This document shows positions 33,579 to 41,457 of a stretch of DNA of 64,000 nucleotides, piece after piece; the first letter of the stretch is position 1; each line of letters begins with the position of its first letter. This DNA is from Clostridium sp. AT4 (GTDB taxonomy: Bacteria > Bacillota > Clostridia > Lachnospirales > Lachnospiraceae). The position numbers and the translations under genes are program-made. The stretch is taken from the NCBI RefSeq assembly GCF_001517625.2, contig NZ_LN999828.1, positions 1,628,303-1,692,302 on the forward strand. Reading direction: 5' to 3'. The notes under the pieces were generated by a model, which was not told where the DNA came from, ran no database searches, and saw only the letters and a program-made list of their open reading frames with translations.

Positions 33579-34073
33579 ATGAAGCAAAACCACCTCATGA
33601 AGCATAACCTGGCAGGCTTCATCCTTATGGCAGCCCTGTCTCTGGTATTTATAGCTGCTTCTGGATCTATTTACCAGCTGCTTCGGGGACCTGTTACTGT
33701 AAACCAGCCGGAATTTCCTTTAAAGGACGGCCAGTATTCCTATGACAGCGAATTTGACTCCAAGGGTTTTTATAACCATGTGGAGCTGACCGTTGAAAAC
33801 GGCATCATCACTGCCTGCAGCTGGGACTGCTTCGGCGAGGACGGCATTGGCAAACAGCAGCTCTCTCTGGACGGTCTGTACATCATGACCGAGGACGGCC
33901 CCACATGGAAAGCCCAGTCGGAAGCTCTGGCTGCCTATGTGATCGAGCATCAGACGGTAAGCCAGCTGGCAGATGAAAACGGCTATGCCAAAGATGCCAT
34001 TGCTTCTGTAAGCATCAATGTATCCGGCTTTATCAACGGGATCAATGAGTGCTTAAAGCAGGCGGCAGCCTGA
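33579..34073 (+). CDS. Membrane-anchored FMN-bind-like protein
   Basis: 164-residue protein with an N-terminal membrane anchor (LAGFILMAALSLVFIAASG, residues 9-27) and an exported domain. The pattern DGQYSYDSEFDSKGFYNHVE and LTVENGIITACSWDCFGEDG resembles FMN-binding (FMN_bind) proteins of the Pheromone/PplA or RnfG kind, but the threonine motif for covalent flavin is not evident; SVSINVSGFINGI at the end is where it would be expected. AAAGGAG lies ahead of the ATG at 33579. It abuts the NusG domain II gene (TGATG), so they are coupled. Electron transfer at the cell surface is an inference from family and neighbours. Confidence 0.75.
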   Translation: MKQNHLMKHNLAGFILMAALSLVFIAASGSIYQLLRGPVTVNQPEFPLKDGQYSYDSEFDSKGFYNHVELTVENGIITACSWDCFGEDGIGKQQLSLDGLYIMTEDGPTWKAQSEALAAYVIEHQTVSQLADENGYAKDAIASVSINVSGFINGINECLKQAAA

Positions 34074-34432
34074 TGGCCCGCACTTCGGCAGCCGGAAGGA
34101 GAACCTGTTTTTTAATAATCGTTCTGCTTCTTCTGGCCGCAGTCCTTATGGGATATCAGTATCTTTTCCCTGCTCCCAAAGGCCAGACGGCTCATGTTTT
34201 TGTGGACGGAAAAGAGGCTGCTTCCTTTCCTTTAAATAAGGATCTGGAATACAGAGTTTCGGGAGCAGACGGCGGAACAAATCTTTTGATCATCCAAGAC
34301 GGACAGATCTGGTGTCAGGAGGCCGACTGTCCCGATAAAAACTGTGTCCGGCAGGGAAAAAAACAGCTTTCCACCGATACCATCATATGTAAACCCCATA
34401 AAATGGCTGTAACGATCACAGGAGAGGAATAA
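34073..34432 (+). CDS. NusG domain II-containing membrane protein
   Basis: 119 residues. An N-terminal membrane segment (CFLIIVLLLLAAVLMGYQYLF) is followed by the exported NusG domain II (VFVDGKEAASFPLNKDLEY; LLIIQDGQIWCQEADCPDKNCVRQGKK; IICKPHKMAVTITG, quoted in part). The conserved CXXXXCXXXXC-like cysteines (CQEADCPDKNC) and IICKPH are typical of this family, which co-occurs with Gx transporter and FMN-binding genes. Start overlaps the upstream stop by one base. The stop codon lies in the loop of the terminator (34419-34451). Confidence 0.88.
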   Translation: MARTSAAGRRTCFLIIVLLLLAAVLMGYQYLFPAPKGQTAHVFVDGKEAASFPLNKDLEYRVSGADGGTNLLIIQDGQIWCQEADCPDKNCVRQGKKQLSTDTIICKPHKMAVTITGEE

Positions 34433-34451
34433 ACTTCCTCTCCTGTTTTTT
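34419..34451 (+). terminator. Terminator overlapping the NusG domain II stop codon
   Basis: Stem CAGGAGAGGAA (34419-34429) / TTCCTCTCCTG (34435-34445), 5-base loop holding the TAA stop, followed by six T. It ends the two-gene plus-strand operon. Confidence 0.85.
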
Positions 34452-34469
34452 ATCCCTCTGGTATCCGTA

Positions 34470-34865
34470 TCACAAAAACAGTTCCATGGCTCTCTCTACA
34501 GCCCCACTGTCCTCTATAAACAGCTTTACGATCCACCCGGCTGCCATCACACAGGCTCTGTGGAAATGAATGAGCAGGCTGTCAAAGGCCAGGCCAAACA
34601 GAACCCCCGTTGCAAACCGCCTGCCATTTTTGCTTTCATAGGATGTAAGAAGCTGTAAAAAACCGTCTGCTGTCATAGGAAGCATAAAAAGGATCATCAG
34701 CCGCAGCTTCATATCTCCCCATAGAAGGATCAGAGGTATCCCGGCGATCATGCCGGCCAGCTCCCCCGTACATCGGGCACAGATAGGAAACGGTTTTCCG
34801 TTCCAGTAAAAGGAACGATCCGGACGGGCATGACAGCCGAAAAAGATCCGTAGGAAACGCCCCAT
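34470..34865 (-). CDS. DUF2085 family membrane protein
   Basis: 131 residues, family DUF2085. The signature is complete: CHARPDRSFYWNGKPFPICA then RCTGELAGM (Cys/His cluster at about residues 11-33) followed by three membrane segments (MIAGIPLILLWGDM; LRLMILFMLPMTADGFLQLL; FATGVLFGLAFDSLLIHF). The Cys and His spacing suggests metal binding at the membrane. Function is unknown. It follows the 82-residue membrane gene by 13 bases on the same strand. Confidence 0.88.
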   Translation of the reverse strand: MGRFLRIFFGCHARPDRSFYWNGKPFPICARCTGELAGMIAGIPLILLWGDMKLRLMILFMLPMTADGFLQLLTSYESKNGRRFATGVLFGLAFDSLLIHFHRACVMAAGWIVKLFIEDSGAVERAMELFL

Positions 34866-34878
34866 CCTCTTTTACTCC

Positions 34879-35127
34879 TTACATTCCGCCAATCAGCGCT
34901 GCCGTAGCAATGGACATAACGAATACACCTACATAGATGAGTATGGTAAGGATCACGGATACCAGTGCTCCGATGCCTGCCGCTTTCGCCGTTTTGGGCT
35001 TTTCATCTCTCCATACCAGAAATAAGACCAGGCCTACCACCGGAATGCAGCATCCCAAAAGGCCCCACAAAAAACCGCCTCTGTCTTTTGGATTTTCCAC
35101 CGTATCGTCGTATCTTCTGTCTTCCAT
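34879..35127 (-). CDS. Small membrane protein, 82 residues
   Basis: Polar N-terminus (MEDRRYDDTVENPKDRGG) then two hydrophobic segments at about residues 20-40 (LWGLLGCCIPVVGLVLFLVW) and 50-80 (GALVSVILTILIYVGVFVMS). The short loop WRDEKPKTAKA between them is typical of a widespread small Firmicutes family with a Gly/Pro-rich first helix. I cannot name a function. It lies upstream of the DUF2085 gene and is probably co-transcribed. Confidence 0.78.
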   Translation of the reverse strand: MEDRRYDDTVENPKDRGGFLWGLLGCCIPVVGLVLFLVWRDEKPKTAKAAGIGALVSVILTILIYVGVFVMSIATAALIGGM

Positions 35128-35206
35128 ATGATTTCCTCCCTTTTTCTCAATATTATACGGATTTCTTGCTTAATCGGCAAGATACCTTCGCTTTAAGCTT
35201 TCTCCC

Positions 35207-36508
35207 CTACAGCGACAGTCCTCCCCTTGCTCTTGCTCTGCGGTCACTGATCGACTGGATCACAGGCACCAGGAAAATTGCCACAATTCCCCCTGCAAAC
35301 CCATTATTGTAAAGATTCACGCCTCCATAGACGATCCCCACCTGCAAAGCCACAGAGGAATGGAGATACCCTGCAATAAGTCCCGCCACGACTCCGAATT
35401 TTCCCGCAACCGGCGCCAGCGTGGTCGAAAGAAGAAGGGCCAGAATGGGAGACGGATCATTGATATTCCATTTTTTGGTAAAGCTTGCAAGATATACGCC
35501 AAACATAACCGGTGCTATATTCCGTATATGTTTTCCCGTAGAGCTGAAGCCCACGATCGTAAGGATACCGCAGATCGTAGGCCCGTTCATATCTCCGCCT
35601 ACCATGAGCACAAAAAAGGTGGCAAACAGGCCATTGATCCCCATATTAAAGACCGTAGTTGCCCCGCCCTCAGCCTTAAAAAAGTCGGCTCCCGCCAAAC
35701 CTGGATCTGCCAGGATCCGGCGGTAGGATTCCCACAGCGTCTTTCCTCTCACAGCAACTGCTGCTGCGATCATAGTTCCGAAAAACAAGGACAAAAGCAC
35801 TGCAAAGAGTTCCTGGTTGCCCTTGGACCAGATCAGCCTTGATTCAATCCGGATCCCAAAGGATTTTTCCAGAGATACGACCACCGTAGCGATAATCCCT
35901 GCTGCAAAACCTACGTTATAAAGGGAATATCCATTGTGCGCATAGTGGACATGGGTACTTAAAGGCGGGAGCACAAAACCAATGCTGATCCCCACCACCA
36001 GAGAGATCAAAACTCTGGCATATACCGGCAGATGACCAATCTGCATAATCTGCGTCATAATAGGCGAAAGGCTGGTTCCGTAAAGGCCGATATAAAGATA
36101 TCGGTGAAAGGATGTCTTATGATATCTGGAATACAGAAATACACCTGCCAGAATAGCCCAGATATTCATAATATTCTTTCCGAACAGCGAAAAGCCGAAC
36201 ATGAGAAACACTGCCGTGATCGTATGGCCGCTCATTTCCATTTTCAGGAAATAAATCATCGCCAGACTGATCAGCGTGATGATTCCTGCATTGATCATGG
36301 CTGCTCCGATTCCGCCTACGGCAAAGTAATCCGTGATCAGAAGATCGGGTTCTATGACAATGCGGATGAGCCCCTTAAGGATATCAGGAAAAGGCTGGAC
36401 CACAAGGCCAATCACAATAAAATACAGTGGAAACAGGGATAAAATAAGAAATTTTCCCTTCCGGGTCAGTGTTTTCATTTCATGAAAATGTTCCAGGTGG
36501 TGTTTCAC
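35207..36508 (-). CDS. DUF1576 polytopic membrane protein
   Basis: 433-residue integral membrane protein of DUF1576, function unknown. It shows an internal tandem duplication: GFSLFGKNIMNI (residue 105) against GFSSTGKHIRNI (320), and YSLYNVGFAAGI (194) against VNLYNNGFAGGI (398), offsets of about 205-215. Inverted-repeat membrane folds of this kind are usual in secondary transporters. Its start overlaps the stop of the molybdopterin oxidoreductase gene by 4 bases, so the two are coupled: it may be a transporter for that enzyme's substrate or product. A PTS-IIC-like or citrate-type carrier relationship cannot be judged from here. Confidence 0.85.
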   Translation of the reverse strand: MKHHLEHFHEMKTLTRKGKFLILSLFPLYFIVIGLVVQPFPDILKGLIRIVIEPDLLITDYFAVGGIGAAMINAGIITLISLAMIYFLKMEMSGHTITAVFLMFGFSLFGKNIMNIWAILAGVFLYSRYHKTSFHRYLYIGLYGTSLSPIMTQIMQIGHLPVYARVLISLVVGISIGFVLPPLSTHVHYAHNGYSLYNVGFAAGIIATVVVSLEKSFGIRIESRLIWSKGNQELFAVLLSLFFGTMIAAAVAVRGKTLWESYRRILADPGLAGADFFKAEGGATTVFNMGINGLFATFFVLMVGGDMNGPTICGILTIVGFSSTGKHIRNIAPVMFGVYLASFTKKWNINDPSPILALLLSTTLAPVAGKFGVVAGLIAGYLHSSVALQVGIVYGGVNLYNNGFAGGIVAIFLVPVIQSISDRRARARGGLSL

Positions 36509-38514
36509 GCCATCCTCCTTTTTACATCAATCCGGTTATCATTCAGTGTCGTAGCCTCCATATCGGAAAGCCTCTCATGGTTCAGAGCATTAAATAAAAG
36601 AACCGAGCCTGTCTGAGAACTGCTGTAAATGCCGGAAACAGCAGCCGTTCCCTTTGCAATCCGGTCTGTGATCACCGCCCGAAAGTCTACCTCGGCCAGA
36701 TCGTTCCATGCAGTAACCATATCTCTCTCCCGGACTTTTCGTTCTGCGGCATCCAGGGGATGGAGCATCAGGGCAGCCGGCCCCCGCTTTTGTACTAAAT
36801 CCCTGCGCTCCAGAAAAATAGAATTTAAGGTATGGGAATCAGGTATGCTGATCAGGCTTAACGGATACGCTCCGCCGTAAGGTTCCTTATAGCAGGGCAC
36901 AGGTTCCTTTTCCTCCTGATTGACAATCCGAAGCTTACCGGAAGGCGTTTTAAAATGGCCATGATCCCCAAAGGGCTGACGTACTGTGCCATTTTCCCGC
37001 AGAAACTTCCACTGTTTTTCTGTAAGTTCCAAAAGCCCCTCTTCAGGATGGCTTAAAAGTTCCTCTAACATTTCTTCCTCGGTACGCTTAAAAAACGGCT
37101 CTTCAAAGCCCATGGCCTCTGCCAGAAGTCCAAAGAGCTCCCAGTTGCTTTTGCACTCTCCCTGAGGCTCAACCAGTTTTTTTGCTACGCTAAAGGTCCG
37201 ATAGCCATATGCCCTGAAACAGTCAGTCTGCTCTACGGAAAAGACTGCCGGAAGAAGGATATCTGCATAGCGGGCCGTATCGGTGAGAAACCGCTCATGT
37301 ACCACTGTAAATAAATCCTCCCGCATCAGCCCCTTAAGAATCGCCTTCTGATCACACACAGAGCCCACAGGATTGCCTCCATAGACGAAAAAGGCCTTCA
37401 CTGCATCCTCTCCTTCTGCCGTAAGCGCCGAACCGAGACAGTTGATGTTCACGCCAGGCCCTGAAACCTTCCTGAAATCCGGTCTTGTAACACGTTTCGC
37501 ATCCACGAAGGGACCGCCGTTATGCTCCGCTGCGCAGATACCGCCGCCCGGCTTTCCCCAGGCGCCTGTAAATGCAGATAAAACCGTGATCAGGCGGGAG
37601 GTCATTCCTCCGTTTCCATATCTGGAAAAGCCGCTTCCCAAAAGAATCGCCGGAGCTTTGGCCTGTCCGAAGAAAAGAGCCAGCCTGCGGATGTTTTTTT
37701 CAGGTATGCCTGTGATCTGTTCGGCCCACTTTGGAGTGCTTTTTCTCACAATCGGCAAAAAGGCCTCATAGCCCTCACACCGTTCTCTTAAAAACACATC
37801 ATCTGCCAGCCCTTTTTCCTCCAGCACATGCATCATGGCAAGAGCCAGTGCTCCATCTGTACCGGGACGGATCAGAATCGTTTCGTCACAGTAGGCGTCC
37901 ATTTCTCTGGCGCAGGCTTCAATAAGGAGCACTTTTTTCCCGGCAGCCCTTGCTTCCTTTAAAATGGGCATCACATGGAGGCGTGTGGCCTTTACATTGC
38001 TGCTCCACACCAGGATCAGATCACTGCTTTTTAATTCCTCCGGCTCCAGGCAGGGGGTCTGCCCCATGACAGAGGCATATCCCATTCCTTTTGCATTGGC
38101 GCAGAGTCTTAAAATAAGTGGGCGTGCTCCCAGACGGTTAAAAAAGGCATCCCCGCACTTTCGCTGGATCACGCCCATAGTGCCGGAATAATAGGACGGA
38201 AGGATCGCCAACGGGCCATTTTCCCTTATGATCTGCCGAAAATGTCCTGCGATCTCCCTTACCGCCTCTTCCCAGGTGATAGGTTCAAACTTCCCTTCCC
38301 CCTTATTCCCAGTCCGTCTCATAGGAAAAAGGATCCGGTTCGGGCTGTTGACGGACAGCTGATACTGCTGCATTTTTTTACAGATCAATCCTTTTGAGGC
38401 CGGATGCTCCGGATCCCCGGCCACCCCTGCCACGCGCCCGTTCTCTATGGTGGCTAAAAGGCCGCAGGAGGCCGGGCAGTCATAGGGGCAGGTAGTCCTG
38501 CGGATATCAGTCAT
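36505..38514 (-). CDS. Molybdopterin-dependent oxidoreductase (CPYDCP type)
   Basis: Mo/W-bis-MGD enzyme of the DMSO reductase superfamily, 669 residues. The N-terminal [4Fe-4S] motif (CPYDCPASCG ... KGLICKK, residues 9-48) is followed by the cofactor-binding domains (GTMGVIQRKCGDAFFNRLGA; LILVWSSNVKATRLH near 168; GSGFSRYGNGGMTSRL) and a C-terminal formate-dehydrogenase-like domain. It lacks a Tat signal, so it is cytosolic. There are no iron-sulfur or membrane-anchor subunits beside it, only DUF1576. AGGAGG lies 6 bases ahead of the ATG. The substrate is unknown. Confidence 0.93.
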   Translation of the reverse strand: MTDIRRTTCPYDCPASCGLLATIENGRVAGVAGDPEHPASKGLICKKMQQYQLSVNSPNRILFPMRRTGNKGEGKFEPITWEEAVREIAGHFRQIIRENGPLAILPSYYSGTMGVIQRKCGDAFFNRLGARPLILRLCANAKGMGYASVMGQTPCLEPEELKSSDLILVWSSNVKATRLHVMPILKEARAAGKKVLLIEACAREMDAYCDETILIRPGTDGALALAMMHVLEEKGLADDVFLRERCEGYEAFLPIVRKSTPKWAEQITGIPEKNIRRLALFFGQAKAPAILLGSGFSRYGNGGMTSRLITVLSAFTGAWGKPGGGICAAEHNGGPFVDAKRVTRPDFRKVSGPGVNINCLGSALTAEGEDAVKAFFVYGGNPVGSVCDQKAILKGLMREDLFTVVHERFLTDTARYADILLPAVFSVEQTDCFRAYGYRTFSVAKKLVEPQGECKSNWELFGLLAEAMGFEEPFFKRTEEEMLEELLSHPEEGLLELTEKQWKFLRENGTVRQPFGDHGHFKTPSGKLRIVNQEEKEPVPCYKEPYGGAYPLSLISIPDSHTLNSIFLERRDLVQKRGPAALMLHPLDAAERKVRERDMVTAWNDLAEVDFRAVITDRIAKGTAAVSGIYSSSQTGSVLLFNALNHERLSDMEATTLNDNRIDVKRRMA

Positions 38515-38524
38515 TCCATTCCTC

Positions 38525-39511
38525 CTACAGCATATGCTTCCTCAGATATGCGCCGTCCTTTGGGCTTAAGTAGGCCGGAGCAATATCAAATACGGTCTTG
38601 CAGCCCTTTGCGCCCTCCTTATTCATACGGTAGGCAGCTCTTGCATAGGCGGCAAGGACGGAAGCAGTAAACTCCGGATTAGAATCCAGCTTTAAGCTGT
38701 ACTCGATCACATGGGAATGCTCATTCTTCATGCCTGTAGTTCCTGTGCGGATCACAAAGCCGCCGTGAGGGATTCCCGCATGATCTCTTAAAAGCTCTTC
38801 CTGGCTGATAAAATGCACCGTTGTGTCATAATCTGCAAAATAATTGGGCATAGTAACGATGGCTTCACGGATTGCATCCTGATCGGCTCCCTCTTCTGCC
38901 ACTACAAAACACTCTCTGGTGTGCTTCTGCCGTGTAGTAAGCTCCGGCTGGCTTCCGCTGCGCACTGCCTCCAATGCGCTCTCAACCGGAATCGTATACT
39001 GTCTCGCATCTCTTACACCAGGGATCCGGCGGATGGCATCAGAATGTCCCTGGCTTACGCCTCTGCCCCAGAAGGTATAGTCCTTTCCTCCCGGAAGGAC
39101 CGCATCCGCATAAAGACGGTTTAAGGAAAACATACCGGGATCCCAGCCCACAGAGATCACTGCCACATGGCCGCTCTCAAAAGCGCTCCGGTCTACTGCC
39201 TCAAAATGCTCCGGAATCTTTGCGTGGGTATCAAAACTGTCGATCACATTAAAATACTTCGCCATTTCCGGTGTCTGCTTTGGAAGATCCGTAGCGCTGC
39301 CTCCGCAGATGATCATTACATCAATCTCATCTTTCATTGTGAGAATGTCATTAACTGAATATACCTTTACTCCCTCTGTCAGGAGAGAAAGGGACGATGG
39401 GTCTCTCCGGGTAAACACTGCCTTCAGTTCCATATCCGGATTGTGCTTAACTGCACACTCCACTCCCCTTCCCAGGTTTCCGTATCCAAGGATTCCGATT
39501 CTGATGCTCAT
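38525..39511 (-). CDS. ddh: meso-Diaminopimelate dehydrogenase
   Basis: NADPH-dependent one-step formation of meso-diaminopimelate from tetrahydrodipicolinate and ammonia, feeding lysine and cell-wall synthesis. Nucleotide-binding RIGILGYGNLGRGVE is at residues 4-18; the family segment VISVGWDPGMFSLNRLYADA near 118, GRGVSQGHSDAIRR near 145, and HGGFVIRTGTTG near 250 are characteristic. The start at 39511 (GAAAGGAAG ahead) gives 328 residues; a longer upstream ATG is not supported. It lies on the same strand downstream of the lysine-riboswitch operon (about 3.6 kb from its first gene). Confidence 0.94.
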   Translation of the reverse strand: MSIRIGILGYGNLGRGVECAVKHNPDMELKAVFTRRDPSSLSLLTEGVKVYSVNDILTMKDEIDVMIICGGSATDLPKQTPEMAKYFNVIDSFDTHAKIPEHFEAVDRSAFESGHVAVISVGWDPGMFSLNRLYADAVLPGGKDYTFWGRGVSQGHSDAIRRIPGVRDARQYTIPVESALEAVRSGSQPELTTRQKHTRECFVVAEEGADQDAIREAIVTMPNYFADYDTTVHFISQEELLRDHAGIPHGGFVIRTGTTGMKNEHSHVIEYSLKLDSNPEFTASVLAAYARAAYRMNKEGAKGCKTVFDIAPAYLSPKDGAYLRKHML

Positions 39512-39584
39512 AATTTTGTCTTCCTTTCTCTTAGGGTCTTTTAGCCGGATGCAGATATCCGTTCCGGCCGCTGTAAAAAGTATA

Positions 39585-40748
39585 CTATATGAAATTTTCC
39601 TTTGCAAGCGCAAACATTCGCATAAGAAGCAGCCAGCCGGGGCGGTAAAAATACATCAGCTGCCAGAAACCCGCGCCGGTGAGTTTTTTCTCCCTTATAA
39701 GTTCAAACTTGGCCTTTAAGCTTCGCACATCCTCAAACCATACCTCATGGCGGATGCCATACTGCCAGTAATGAAAATAGGGAGACTGTGCCAGCTCATC
39801 AAAATAGATCACAGAGCCATGGTCAATGGCCAGCTGTATGGCCTGGCGGGTATTTAATGTAACTGCCCGTGTGCGTCCCCGCTCATAAGGAAGGGGCCAG
39901 TCATATCCATAATTTGGAATGCCAAGGCTGATCTTTTCTGCCGGGATCCTGCTTAATGCATAATCCGCCACCCGACGGACCATATGGATGGGCGCCACTG
40001 CCATAGGCGGCCCCTGGGAATATCCCCACTCATAGGTCATAAGCATCACCCTGTCTGCCGCTTCGCCGATGGCCCGGTAATCAATCCCTTCATAGAGAAG
40101 CCCCGGCTGGTCATCGGAGGTCTTTGGCGCCAGGGCAGCGCTGACAAAAATCCCCAATGCCCTAAACACCCCTGCACAGAGGCGGACAAACTCCGCAAAC
40201 CGCTCCCTGTCACCGGCCGGCACATATTCAAAATCAATATCCAGTCCCTCATACTCCTTTTGCTCTATCACAGCCATCAGCTGCCAGACCAGCCGGCGCA
40301 CGGCCCGGTCATTCGAAAGAAGCTCTGTGATCAGCCGGTTATTAAACCGCCCGTCCGGGCCCAGAGGCGTGAGTACCATCACCGGACGGACGCCCGCAGT
40401 CCGGGCGGACTGGATGACCGGCGTATCCTCGATATGAGGAGAGACCAGATTCCCCTCTGCTGTAAAACCATAGGAGAAAATGTAAATATCTGTAAGAAAT
40501 GGCAGGGTTTCATCCAATGTATCCCGATCAATAAAAGGATAGGCATATCCAAAGGAATAAAGAAGGGGACTTCCGGCCCCTATACTGCCTTCTGCCCCCA
40601 CATAAAGAGACTGGCCCACTGCCAGGCGGTAGGGATATTCCAGCTGGTTGGCCCAGATCAGTTCTCCAACCGGCCTTCCGGTTTTTGCGGCTATCTCATC
40701 CACTGTATCCCCTTCTTCTACTACATAAATCCATTCATCTTCCAGCAT
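39585..40748 (-). CDS. LysM-GH18 spore peptidoglycan hydrolase (SleL/YaaH-like)
   Basis: Cortex-lytic type N-acetylglucosaminidase. A single LysM domain (VVEEGDTVDEIAAKTGRPVG, residues 9-50) is followed by a GH18 barrel (about 60-375) with catalytic YEGLDIDFEYV (Glu near residue 176), ending in LTGAGFWQLMYF. The GLDIDFE form is normal for SleL/YaaH proteins. There is no signal peptide, as in spore proteins made in the mother cell. At 387 residues it is the length of SleL, which usually has two LysM; one has been lost here. Confidence 0.88.
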   Translation of the reverse strand: MLEDEWIYVVEEGDTVDEIAAKTGRPVGELIWANQLEYPYRLAVGQSLYVGAEGSIGAGSPLLYSFGYAYPFIDRDTLDETLPFLTDIYIFSYGFTAEGNLVSPHIEDTPVIQSARTAGVRPVMVLTPLGPDGRFNNRLITELLSNDRAVRRLVWQLMAVIEQKEYEGLDIDFEYVPAGDRERFAEFVRLCAGVFRALGIFVSAALAPKTSDDQPGLLYEGIDYRAIGEAADRVMLMTYEWGYSQGPPMAVAPIHMVRRVADYALSRIPAEKISLGIPNYGYDWPLPYERGRTRAVTLNTRQAIQLAIDHGSVIYFDELAQSPYFHYWQYGIRHEVWFEDVRSLKAKFELIREKKLTGAGFWQLMYFYRPGWLLLMRMFALAKENFI

Positions 40749-40813
40749 GTTTCTGCCTCTTTGCTTTTTGTAAAACTATATGCAGGCAGAAAGGAAGTTT
40801 TCCCTCTTTTCTT

Positions 40814-41455
40814 TCAGACCCCATTCCTGGCGCACAGATCTGATACGCAGCAGTGTTCGCAGTCCGGCTTTGTCCTCGCACTGCAGACTGCTCTTCCGTG
40901 GAATACCAGACGGTGGCAGAAATCACTGCCTTCCTTTGGAGGAATCAGCTTCCAGAGAGCCATTTCCACCTTTTTAGGATCTTTTATGCCCTCTACCAAT
41001 CCCATACGGTTCACCAGACGGATGCAATGGGTATCTGTTACAATGGCAGGCTTTCCAAATACGTCACCCATGATCAGATTGGCGCTTTTACGTCCCACAC
41101 CCGGAAGCTTCAACAGATCATCAAAGGTTTCAGGCACCTGTCCGCTATATTGCTCTTTTAAGATCCGCATACAGGCGCTTATATCCCTGGCCTTGCTCCG
41201 TCCCAGGCCGCAGGGCCTTACGATCTCCTCAATCTCCTCCGGCGAAGCAGCCGCCAGGGCATCCACATCCGGAAACTTTTTGTACAGCTTCTCCGTTACA
41301 ATGTTGACCCGCTCATCCGTACACTGGGCCGCCAGACGGACGCCTACCAAAAGCTTCCACGCCTGATTATAATCCAGGGTACAGGAAGCCTCCGGATAGG
41401 CTTTCTTCAGACGCTCGATCAGCTTTAAGGCCAGTTCCTTTTTCGTCATTTCCAT
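40814..41455 (-). CDS. nth: Endonuclease III
   Basis: DNA repair glycosylase/AP lyase for oxidised pyrimidines. Helix-hairpin-helix LPGVGRKSANLIMGDVFG holds the catalytic Lys (near residue 117) and VTDTHCIRLVNRMG the catalytic Asp (near 136). The [4Fe-4S] loop is CSARTKPDCEHCCVSDLC, i.e. C-X7-C-X2-C-X5-C, one residue longer in the first gap than E. coli Nth, as also in the mutY here. 213 residues, normal. It lies 2 bases after the amidohydrolase and shares its operon. Confidence 0.94.
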   Translation of the reverse strand: MEMTKKELALKLIERLKKAYPEASCTLDYNQAWKLLVGVRLAAQCTDERVNIVTEKLYKKFPDVDALAAASPEEIEEIVRPCGLGRSKARDISACMRILKEQYSGQVPETFDDLLKLPGVGRKSANLIMGDVFGKPAIVTDTHCIRLVNRMGLVEGIKDPKKVEMALWKLIPPKEGSDFCHRLVFHGRAVCSARTKPDCEHCCVSDLCARNGV

Positions 41456-41457
41456 AT

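Noticed and set aside
39984-41366. A 460-codon plus-strand frame over the GH18 and nth genes
   Set aside because: It runs antisense to two genes with intact catalytic motifs and has no start site or family pattern.
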